Shown here piece by piece: positions 1 through 5,965 of a DNA stretch of 5,965 bases. Position numbers and translations under genes: made by a program. The DNA comes from Verrucomicrobiales bacterium. GTDB taxonomy: Bacteria > Verrucomicrobiota > Verrucomicrobiia > Verrucomicrobiales > DEV007. Location of the stretch: NCBI GenBank assembly GCA_007123695.1, contig SLGN01000228.1, positions 1-5,965 on the forward strand, given 5' to 3'. The notes beneath the pieces were generated by a model. That model saw nothing but the letters and a program-made list of their open reading frames with translations, was not told the origin of the DNA and searched no databases. Every line of letters begins with the position of its first letter. The stretch's first letter is position 1.

Positions 1-73
1 AGGCGACCTGCGCTCCCGCGACTCGGACCTCGCCAAGCGACCGTTGGCCCCTCATCGGGGCGGGAACCCGGTG

Positions 74-102
74 TTGCCGGGGCTTTCCAGCTCGGTTAAG
101 TT
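74..102 (+). promoter_or_regulatory. Possible sigma-70-like promoter before gene 1
   Basis: TTGCCG at 74-79 matches four of six bases of the -35 consensus. It is followed after 17 bases by TAAGTT at 97-102, which keeps the first two bases and the last of the -10 consensus. Transcription would begin near 108-110, at or just before the ATG at 110 and about 40 bases before the preferred start at 149. The match is weak and could be chance; it also conflicts with the coding-like base pattern seen across the same stretch. Confidence 0.2.
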
Positions 103-148
103 CTCCGCGATGAAGGTTTCCAAGCTCGCTGCCCACGTGCACCTGCGC

Positions 149-2629
149 ATGGACCGGCGTATTTTGCCCTTCCTCAGCGCCCTTGCCCTTGCCGCTCCCC
201 TCTCGGGCGCCGAACTCTGGTCCCTCCAGCCCCTCGTCCGCCCGGTGCCGCCCGCCGAGGGGCATCCCGTCGATGCCTTCGTCCAAGCGAAGCTCAACGA
301 AGCCGGCCTCCGCCAGAACGATGCGGCCGATGCGCACACGCTGCTGCGGCGGATGACGATCGCCCTGACCGGCCTGCCGCCGACGCGCGAAGAAATCGCT
401 GCGCACGCGTCGGGGTCCGAAGATCCGAACCCGAAGGTCGGAGCCCTGATCGACCGGCTGCTGGCGTCGCCCCACTATGGAGAGCGCTGGGGGCGGCATT
501 GGCTCGACGTGGCCCGCTACGTGCAGGGCACGATCAAGGTGCCCGGCGTCGCCGCCATCGACCTCGCCGAGCCCTACCGCGACTACGTCGTGCGCAGCTT
601 CAACGAGGACAAGCCCTACGACCGCTTTCTCACCGAGCAGCTCGCCGGGGATCTGGTCAAAGACGCGGCCGAGACCGAGCAGGCGCGGCAGGACCGCCTC
701 GTCGCGCCCGCCTTTCTCTCCATCGGGCAATGGTTCGACGAATGCACCGATCCCAACAAGCTGCGCCTCGACCTCGTCGACGAGCAGATCTCGACGGCGA
801 CACGGGCCTTTCTCGCGATGGACTTCTCCTGCGCCCGCTGCCACGACCACAAGTTCGACCCCGTCTCGATCCGCGACTACTACGCGCTGGCCGGCATCTT
901 CCGCAGCACCGAGATCACCTCGCACTTTGCCGAGGAATGGAAGGACGGACGGCCCCGCGCCCTCCAGCCCCTCGCGCCCGAGAAAGAGGTCGCCGAAGCC
1001 GAGGCGGTCGACCGCGAAATCGCGGCGCTGCGCGAGGAGCGGCTCCGGTTCCTGACCGACGCCCGCAGAGATCTTCCGGAGTCGAGCCCCTCCGAGATCC
1101 CCGGCACCGTCCTCGCCTTCGAGGCCGAGGACTTCGACGGGCACAAAGACCTCAAGACGATCCCGCTGGAGGACGGCGAGGCACTCGCGACCCGTCGCCG
1201 CCTCGACCAGTGGGTGCGCTACCGCCTCGTCCTGCCCGATCCGGGCGCCTACACCCTGCTCGTCCGCTACGCCGCGACCGACCCGGCCCCCGTCGAGCTG
1301 GAGATCGAGGGCAAGGTGGCGGAGGGCCGCGTCCTCGGCGAGGCGACCCATGGCGAGACGCCCGACCACTTCCGCTGGGATGCCGTCGCCCTCGGCGAAC
1401 GCCCTGCCGGCCGCTGCTTCGTGCGCTTCAAGGTGGGACGCAACGAACCCTTCCCCACCCTCGACCGCATGATCCTCGTGCGGGGTGCGCTTTCCCCCGA
1501 CGATCCCGCCTGGCGCGCCCGGCTCGGACCGCCGACGCCGGAGGAGGCGCGCTTTTTCCTTTCTGCGGAAAAAACCGCGGAGCTGGCGGCGATCGAGACC
1601 GCCCTCGAAGAACTCCTCGACTCGCGCCCCGAGCTGCCTCTCGCCCTCGCCGTGCGCGACGCCGACGATCCCCTCGATCTCGCCGTCCATTCCGGCGGCG
1701 ACCCCTACCGCGCCGAGGGCGAACCGGTGCCGCGCGGCAATCCATCCCTCGGCGGCGAGGCGCTGGCCGCCGCCTTCCCCATCCCGCCGGGAACGAGCGG
1801 CCGGCTTCAGTTCGCGCAATGGCTCGCCCATCCCGAACACCCCCTCACCGCGCGGGTCATGGCCAACCGTATCTGGCATTGGCATTTCGGCACCGGCCTG
1901 GTCCGCACCGTCGACGACTTCGGCAAGCAGGGAACGCCGCCGACGCACCCCGAGCTGCTCGACTGGCTCGCCTGCGAGCTGATCGAGAGCGGCTGGTCGG
2001 TGAAGCACCTCCACCGGATCATTCTTGGCTCCGCGACCTACCGGGCCTCCTCGGCGGCGACATCCGACGGACTCGCCAAGGACCCCGACGGCGTGCTCTA
2101 CTCCCGCTTTCCCGCCCGTCGCCTCGAGGTCGAGGCGATCTACGACGGCATGCTCACGAGCATCGGCAAAGTGCCGCGCCAGCCCGCCGGCGCCCCCCTC
2201 GACACCTCCAAGTCGAAGGACCGCGCCCTCTACATCCTGACCTCGGCCCGTTCGCCCCTCGGACTCGGCATCGAGATCCGCAAGATGTTTCCCCTCTTCG
2301 GCTTCGACGACTCGGGCCGGCCCATGCACCTGCGCGACGACAGCGTCACCGCCGCGCAGGCCCTCTGGTGGCTGAACAATCCCCTGCCCCGCCACTACGC
2401 GACGAAGCTCGCCGAAACCCTCGTCGCCGACCATCCCGACAACCCCGCCGAGCGTGCCCGCGCCCTGCACGAGACCGTCCTCGGTCGCCCCCCCGGCAGC
2501 GGCGCCGAGGCCGCCATGCTGGACTACGCCGAGGACCTGGCCAAGGACGGCGATCTCTCCGAAACCGAGGCCTGGACCCGCGTCGCCCTCGGTCTCTTTT
2601 CCTCGACCGCCTTCCGCACTCTGGAATAG
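149..2629 (+). CDS. Secreted DUF1549/DUF1553 (PSCyt2-PSD1) protein with CXXCH motif and inserted carbohydrate-binding-like domain
   Basis: This 826-residue protein belongs to the DUF1549/DUF1553 family, abundant in Planctomycetes and Verrucomicrobia and of unproven biochemical function. Counting from the ATG at 149, residues 1-21 form a signal peptide (Met-Asp-Arg-Arg, a Leu/Ala-rich core, probable cut after Ser-Gly-Ala). DUF1549 spans about 41-255 and includes HYGERWGRHWLDVARY (109-124) and the family's CARCHDHKFDP stretch. That stretch contains a CXXCH heme-attachment-type motif (C228, C231, H232), but heme binding is not proven. A charged helix (about 279-311) leads into a beta-rich module (319-446) starting FEAEDF, which resembles CBM6/CBM35 folds. 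A second helix follows (473-490), then the family linker GGDPYRAEGEPVPRG and DUF1553 (about 552-820). The separate N-terminal PSCyt1 cytochrome domain of many relatives is absent. The DUF1501 gene that often follows such genes is not downstream here. The family call is firm. The start is uncertain: ATG at 110, TTG at 44 or a start upstream of the window are in the same open frame, and none has a Shine-Dalgarno. ATG149 is chosen because it gives a standard signal peptide. Confidence 0.9.
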   Translation: MDRRILPFLSALALAAPLSGAELWSLQPLVRPVPPAEGHPVDAFVQAKLNEAGLRQNDAADAHTLLRRMTIALTGLPPTREEIAAHASGSEDPNPKVGALIDRLLASPHYGERWGRHWLDVARYVQGTIKVPGVAAIDLAEPYRDYVVRSFNEDKPYDRFLTEQLAGDLVKDAAETEQARQDRLVAPAFLSIGQWFDECTDPNKLRLDLVDEQISTATRAFLAMDFSCARCHDHKFDPVSIRDYYALAGIFRSTEITSHFAEEWKDGRPRALQPLAPEKEVAEAEAVDREIAALREERLRFLTDARRDLPESSPSEIPGTVLAFEAEDFDGHKDLKTIPLEDGEALATRRRLDQWVRYRLVLPDPGAYTLLVRYAATDPAPVELEIEGKVAEGRVLGEATHGETPDHFRWDAVALGERPAGRCFVRFKVGRNEPFPTLDRMILVRGALSPDDPAWRARLGPPTPEEARFFLSAEKTAELAAIETALEELLDSRPELPLALAVRDADDPLDLAVHSGGDPYRAEGEPVPRGNPSLGGEALAAAFPIPPGTSGRLQFAQWLAHPEHPLTARVMANRIWHWHFGTGLVRTVDDFGKQGTPPTHPELLDWLACELIESGWSVKHLHRIILGSATYRASSAATSDGLAKDPDGVLYSRFPARRLEVEAIYDGMLTSIGKVPRQPAGAPLDTSKSKDRALYILTSARSPLGLGIEIRKMFPLFGFDDSGRPMHLRDDSVTAAQALWWLNNPLPRHYATKLAETLVADHPDNPAERARALHETVLGRPPGSGAEAAMLDYAEDLAKDGDLSETEAWTRVALGLFSSTAFRTLE

Positions 2630-2694
2630 CCCCGGCGGCGGTCCGACGCAGCTCGCCTTCACCCCGCCCCGCCCCATCCGTACCCTCCGCCGAC

Positions 2695-4203
2695 ATGACA
2701 AGCTCCCCCCGAGACGCAAACTCCGCCCCATCGGTGAAAAAGGCGTTCCGCCCGCTCCCTGCCATCGCAGCGCTTTTCGCTCTGGCGATCCTTGCCGAGA
2801 CACCCGCCGCTGCCGCCGACGAATACCGCACCCTCACCAACACCGTCGGCCGCAGCATCCGGGCCAAAGTCGTCAAGGTCGGAGCGACCTCCGTCTCCGT
2901 GCTGCTGGAGGACGGCACCCCCTACGAAATCCCCCTGGAGAACCTCTCCCAGCCCGATCGCGATGCCCTCTCCACCTTCTCGCCCGGCAAGGACGCGGGC
3001 GCTCCGACCACGTCCGCTTCCGACCGGGGCGTGACCGCCGAGCAAATGAACGAGGCCATCGGCCGACCACTCTTCGGCGAACGCAGCCTTTGGGAAAGCG
3101 ATCCCGCCGAAGTCGCCGAGCGCCTCTCGTGGCCGCGCGAGTCAAAGACCGCCCTCAGCGAGAGCTACCGCGCCTACCCAAGCGAAGACGGGCGCTTTCT
3201 CGGCGCGCGCCCTCACTCGGCGGCGCTCTATGGCGAGGAAGGCCGCGTCACCGGCCTCTCGATCGTCTTCGCCAACAAGGGCGATTCCTTAGCGGCGGCG
3301 GGCAGCGGCGAAGAGCATTTCCTCAAAGGACAGCCCGTGCCCGGCGGCATGGAGGGGGTGAAGGTCCTGATGCAGCACGACGCCGAAACCATTACCGCGA
3401 CCCTGGGGGAACTGCTCGGCGAGCCGGGGCGGCAACGCTTCGGCGAGGGCGAGTCGCGGGTCCAGGTGGCGCGATGGGATTGGAACGGCCACGCCTTCCT
3501 GCTTTCCAACGTCGATGGAGAATACGTCTCGCTGGCCATCGAGACCGTTGCCTTCGCCGACGCCCGCGGCCGCGTCGCCCGCGTGCCCGACTCCGTCGTG
3601 CGCGAGCGCATCCGCGGCTTCGTCGAGCGGCGCGACAACGGCGACGTCGTCATCACCAACATCCCCATGGTCGACCAAGGGCCGAAAGGCTACTGCGTGC
3701 CCGCCACCGCCGAGCGGTGCATGCGCTTCCTCGGCATGCCCGCCGACATGTACCTCCTCGCCATGGCCGGCGAAACCGAAGCCGGCGGCGGCACCTCCGT
3801 CGATCTCCTCCTCAACAACATCGGGCGCGACATCAAGCGCAAGGGCCGCTCCTTCGACATCCGCCGCGGTTCCCTGCGAATGCGCGACATCAAGCGCTCC
3901 ATCGACGGCGGCATCCCCATCATCTGGGCGATGCTCAGCACCCCTTCCTTGAACGAAACCGCAAACGCCCGCACCAAGGCCCGCGCCGAGACGCCCTGGG
4001 ACAGCTATCTCGCGTCCCTAGCTCCCGCCGATCTCGCCGCCGAGGGCAGCTACGGGCACGTCGTCATCATCATGGGCTACAACGAGCAGAGCAACGAAAT
4101 CGCCTTCAGCGACTCCTGGGGCGAGCGCTACCAGGAGCGCTGGATCACCCTGCCCGAAGCCGAGCAGGTCTCGCAGGAGCGCTTCTACGTCATCGGACTC
4201 TGA
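2695..4203 (+). CDS. Secreted C39-like cysteine peptidase with N-terminal SHD1-like domain
   Basis: This 502-residue protein is a predicted papain-fold cysteine peptidase of the C39-like type, probably exported. Residues 1-41 form a signal peptide: a basic stretch around K15-K16 and R19, a hydrophobic core, and a run of alanines before D42. Residues about 44-95 match the small SHD1-like beta-domain frequent in this phylum (RTLTN..G..I.A.VV, then an EIPLENLSQPD ending). Residues about 113-315 are a mixed region I do not recognise. The catalytic domain begins near 320: Q328 in MVDQGPKGYC supplies the oxyanion-hole glutamine, C334 the nucleophile, H455 (YGHVVIIMGYN) the base and D473 (FSDSWG) the third triad residue, so activity is plausible. 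No ABC-transporter domain is attached, unlike bacteriocin-exporting C39 proteins, so leader processing is unlikely and the substrate is unknown. The frame is open far upstream of ATG2695, but only this start gives a signal peptide. It lies 65 bases after gene 1. The TTA leucine codon at 3289 is the only in-frame TTA I saw in the three genes. Confidence 0.88.
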   Translation: MTSSPRDANSAPSVKKAFRPLPAIAALFALAILAETPAAAADEYRTLTNTVGRSIRAKVVKVGATSVSVLLEDGTPYEIPLENLSQPDRDALSTFSPGKDAGAPTTSASDRGVTAEQMNEAIGRPLFGERSLWESDPAEVAERLSWPRESKTALSESYRAYPSEDGRFLGARPHSAALYGEEGRVTGLSIVFANKGDSLAAAGSGEEHFLKGQPVPGGMEGVKVLMQHDAETITATLGELLGEPGRQRFGEGESRVQVARWDWNGHAFLLSNVDGEYVSLAIETVAFADARGRVARVPDSVVRERIRGFVERRDNGDVVITNIPMVDQGPKGYCVPATAERCMRFLGMPADMYLLAMAGETEAGGGTSVDLLLNNIGRDIKRKGRSFDIRRGSLRMRDIKRSIDGGIPIIWAMLSTPSLNETANARTKARAETPWDSYLASLAPADLAAEGSYGHVVIIMGYNEQSNEIAFSDSWGERYQERWITLPEAEQVSQERFYVIGL

Positions 4204-4214
4204 AGCCGCCATCA

Positions 4215-4256
4215 GCGAACGGAAAACAGTTCACAGCAAACCGTTCACCGTTGACC
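4215..4256. repeat. Six tandem degenerate 7-bp repeats (GNNNACN) before gene 3
   Basis: Cut from 4215, the gap before gene 3 falls into six consecutive 7-base units. Each has G at position 1, A at position 5 and C at position 6 (for example GCGAACG at 4215 and GTTCACC at 4243). GTTCAC occurs exactly at 4229 and 4243, and GTTGAC at 4250. The array ends five bases before the ATG at 4262. Some units are near-complements of others: GAACGG at 4217-4222 can pair with CCGTTC at 4241-4246, so a weak hairpin is possible. It lies outside both genes and is less GC-rich than its surroundings. The periodicity is seen directly; a role as operator, promoter element or translation signal is only a guess. Confidence 0.6.
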
Positions 4257-4261
4257 CCACC

Positions 4262-5899
4262 ATGCGCACAACCCTCGCCGCCCTCGCCCTCCTCCTCGCC
4301 ACCCCCTCTCCCGCGGCGGACGTGACCACCGGGGCGCCGCTCGTCTACTACAGCAACGACACCACCCACATCACCTCCTGCGAGAGCCCCTACCGGCAAC
4401 CCGGCGAAGGGTTCAGCGAAGAGCGCCTCCGGGCCTCCATCCGCGAGGCGGCGGGGATCGACGCCCATGTCCTCCAGCCCGGGCTCGGCTGGATCCCCTG
4501 GTGGCAGTCTCGGATCTACTCGCCCGAAGACCACTACCGCACCTTCCTCGGCGAACACGGCCTCGACAAACCGAACGCCTACGGACGCCACCTCCTCGAA
4601 GGCGGCGACCTCGTCGCGACCTTCCTCGACGAATGCCGACGCCTCGGCACGAAGGCCATCGTCTCCTTCCGCCTCAACGACGGCCACCATGTCCGCGACC
4701 TCGCCGCCGCGCTCGAGGAAAACCGGCCCTCCCAGAGCATGTCCCGCTTCTACTGGGAGAACCAAGAGCGCTTCCGCATCGGTCCCGATCCGGCCGACTG
4801 GAGCCAGGGCGTCCTCGACTGGGCCCATCCGGAAGTGCCCGCCCACAAGCTCGATCTTCTCCGCGAGCTTTGCGAAAGCTATCCGCTCGACGGCATCGAG
4901 CTCGACTTCCTCCGCCACTGGACTCGCTTCTCGCCCGAGAGAACCGATCTGGAGGAGCACCGCCGCATCACCACCGACTTCGTGAGGGAGGTCCGCGCCG
5001 CCCTCGACCGCGCCAGTGCCGCCGACGGCCGTCCCCGCAGTCTCTGCATCCGGGTGCCCGCGCTGCTCCAGATCCACGACGAACAGGGCATCCACCTGCC
5101 CGACCTCGCCGCCGCCGGCGTCGACTTGGCCACCCTCTCCTGGTCCTACTTCACCCTGCAGGACGGCAGCGTCCGGGCCGCCAAGGCCCTCGTCCCCGAC
5201 CTCCCCATCCTCGTGGAAATGACCCACACGCCCCTCACCGGACGGGCCCTCGCCGGGAGCGGCACGCAGCCCTACCTGCGCACCACCGACGCCCAGTTCC
5301 ACACCACCGCCCACCTCGCCTACGAACAGGGCGCCGACGGCGTCAGCATCTTCAATTTTCCCTACTACCGCGCCCACAGCTTGCCCGAGCTGGGCCCCTT
5401 CGGCGAGCCGCCCTGGCACGTGCTGCCGCAGTTGCGCGACCGCGACTTCCTCGCCCGCCAGCCGCATTGTTACTTCCTGACCGCGGCGCGGAGAGACGTC
5501 GTGCTGCGCAACCTGCCTCTGCCCGCCGTGCTGCAGCGAAACCAAGCGCACCGCTTCTCCCTTGAGATGGCCCCGCTCGCCGGACACCACCGCGACGGGA
5601 TCCTCCGCCTCCGCTCCAACGAGCCCATCGACGACCGGGGAATCGAGGCCAAGCTGAACGGCGCCGCCCTCGAGCCGGTCCCCTTCGTCGCCAAGCCGCT
5701 GCCCCATCCACACGACGCCTGGCTCGGCAGCGCCGAGGACACCCGCTGCTTCCGCGTGCCCATCGCGTCCGCGCGACATGGCGACAACGAGATCGAGGTG
5801 ACCGTGACCGACGGCATCCGCGTGCGGCTCATCTACCTCGACGTTTCCCTTCCGACCGAAGCCTCGCTGTCCGAGACGGACGGAGACGGCTCTCGGTGA
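4262..5899 (+). CDS. Secreted TIM-barrel glycoside hydrolase-like protein with C-terminal beta domain
   Basis: This 545-residue protein has a short signal peptide (about residues 1-19, cut near SPAA). It then resembles the TIM-barrel 'glycoside hydrolase-like' (GHL10-type) proteins of Planctomycetes and Verrucomicrobia. The barrel runs from about 27 to 400. Strand-like segments include LVYYSNDTTHI (27-37), the aromatic GWIPWWQ (76-82), KAIVSFRLND, DGIELDF (210-216), the LSWSYF strand, ILVEM (316-320) and DGVSIFNFPYY (359-369). The cluster D210, E213, D215 and the later E319 are candidate active-site acids by position at strand ends; none is proven catalytic. Residues about 412-530 look like a beta-sandwich (alternating strands, NEIEVTVTDG near the end), followed by a short acidic, disordered-looking tail. 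If it is an enzyme, a glycosidic substrate is likely but cannot be named; an inactive sugar-binding barrel is the alternative. The start is fixed by the signal peptide, and the gene lies 58 bases after gene 2, behind the 7-base repeats. I know of no gene symbol for it. Confidence 0.8.
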   Translation: MRTTLAALALLLATPSPAADVTTGAPLVYYSNDTTHITSCESPYRQPGEGFSEERLRASIREAAGIDAHVLQPGLGWIPWWQSRIYSPEDHYRTFLGEHGLDKPNAYGRHLLEGGDLVATFLDECRRLGTKAIVSFRLNDGHHVRDLAAALEENRPSQSMSRFYWENQERFRIGPDPADWSQGVLDWAHPEVPAHKLDLLRELCESYPLDGIELDFLRHWTRFSPERTDLEEHRRITTDFVREVRAALDRASAADGRPRSLCIRVPALLQIHDEQGIHLPDLAAAGVDLATLSWSYFTLQDGSVRAAKALVPDLPILVEMTHTPLTGRALAGSGTQPYLRTTDAQFHTTAHLAYEQGADGVSIFNFPYYRAHSLPELGPFGEPPWHVLPQLRDRDFLARQPHCYFLTAARRDVVLRNLPLPAVLQRNQAHRFSLEMAPLAGHHRDGILRLRSNEPIDDRGIEAKLNGAALEPVPFVAKPLPHPHDAWLGSAEDTRCFRVPIASARHGDNEIEVTVTDGIRVRLIYLDVSLPTEASLSETDGDGSR

Positions 5900-5918
5900 C
5901 CACGTTTCGGGATCGACA

Positions 5919-5947
5919 GCCGAGACCTCCGGTGCTAAAAGCTCGGC
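5919..5947. repeat. Inverted repeat between gene 3 and the next ATG
   Basis: GCCGAG at 5919-5924 is the exact reverse complement of CTCGGC at 5942-5947, with 17 bases between. Inside that loop ACC (5925-5927) and GGT (5931-5933) could stack a further three pairs around TCC. No T-run follows, so it does not look like a standard intrinsic terminator. It ends directly against the ATG at 5948, so a folded leader affecting that start is possible. Six-base GC-rich stems are common by chance in DNA this rich in G and C. Confidence 0.25.
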
Positions 5948-5965
5948 ATGATCCCCGCCCGCCCC
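5948..5965 (+). CDS. Possible start of a fourth gene, cut by the window edge
   Basis: An ATG at 5948 opens a frame of six codons (Met-Ile-Pro-Ala-Arg-Pro) that runs off the window. The position, 48 bases after the gene 3 stop, fits the spacing between the other genes, and all codons after ATG end in C. There is no Shine-Dalgarno, but the other genes lack one as well. Too little is visible to assign a product or be sure it is a gene. Confidence 0.2.

Noticed and set aside
149..2629. Classical PSCyt1 cytochrome c domain at the N-terminus of gene 1
   Set aside because: After the signal peptide the sequence enters the DUF1549 region almost at once, with no CXXCH before the one at residues 228-232. 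That motif belongs to DUF1549 itself.
499..2694. A long open stretch on the + strand, continuous with the gene 2 frame, overlapping gene 1 in another frame
   Set aside because: Its translation is dominated by Arg, Pro and Gly with no recognisable domain, as expected from reading a high-GC gene out of frame. Gene 1 carries clear family motifs here, and gene 2 has its own signal peptide at 2695.
2630..2694. Possible terminator or hairpin between genes 1 and 2 (CGGCGG near 2634 against CCGCCG near 2687)
   Set aside because: The arms are simple GC triplets about 45 bases apart, with no T-run. Such pairings are expected by chance in this composition.
2695..4203. Bacteriocin export system based on the C39-like peptidase
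   Set aside because: No ABC or transmembrane transporter domain is fused, no transporter gene is adjacent and no double-glycine leader peptide is visible. The protein has a signal peptide, which points to an exported enzyme rather than a cytosolic leader peptidase.
2454..4325. A 623-codon + strand open frame spanning the end of gene 1, gene 2 and the start of gene 3
   Set aside because: Its product is Arg/Pro/His-rich with no domain. It overlaps three better-supported coding regions in a different frame and reflects the scarcity of stop codons in GC-rich DNA.
4190..5779. A 529-codon open frame on the - strand opposite gene 3
   Set aside because: It mirrors gene 3 and its translation is a low-complexity Gly/Val/Glu/Ala mix without domains. 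Gene 3 has a signal peptide and barrel motifs, so this is an antisense shadow.

Overview
The window is very GC-rich (codon third positions are nearly all G or C). It holds three complete genes, all on the + strand and separated by short gaps of 65 and 58 bases. A fourth start codon sits at the extreme right edge. The first gene belongs to the DUF1549/DUF1553 ('Planctomycete cytochrome' PSCyt2/PSD1) family. The second begins with an SHD1-like domain of the kind common in Planctomycetes and Verrucomicrobia. None of the starts has a recognisable Shine-Dalgarno sequence. Together these point to a member of the Planctomycetes-Verrucomicrobia-Chlamydiae group. I favour Verrucomicrobia, with moderate confidence; no rRNA or other marker gene is present to settle it.

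Layout: bases 1-148 are leader, or possibly upstream coding sequence in the same frame as gene 1. Bases 149-2629 encode a secreted DUF1549/DUF1553 protein with a CXXCH motif and a carbohydrate-binding-like beta-sandwich inserted between its two family domains. Bases 2695-4203 encode a secreted C39-like cysteine peptidase with a complete Gln-Cys-His-Asp catalytic set, an N-terminal SHD1-like domain and a middle region I do not recognise. Bases 4262-5899 encode a secreted TIM-barrel protein resembling glycoside hydrolases, with a C-terminal beta-rich domain. Bases 5900-5965 hold an inverted repeat followed by an ATG.

All three products carry an N-terminal signal peptide, so they probably act in the periplasm, at the cell surface or outside the cell. 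The carbohydrate-binding-like insert of gene 1 and the hydrolase-like barrel of gene 3 suggest polysaccharide-related work, but no substrate can be read from the sequence. Same-strand packing makes co-transcription possible, though nothing proves a shared pathway, and the peptidase may simply be a neighbour.

The least expected feature is a run of six consecutive degenerate 7-base units, each fitting GNNNACN, which fills most of the gap just before gene 3. I found no mobile element, CRISPR array, RNA gene or convincing new multi-gene system.
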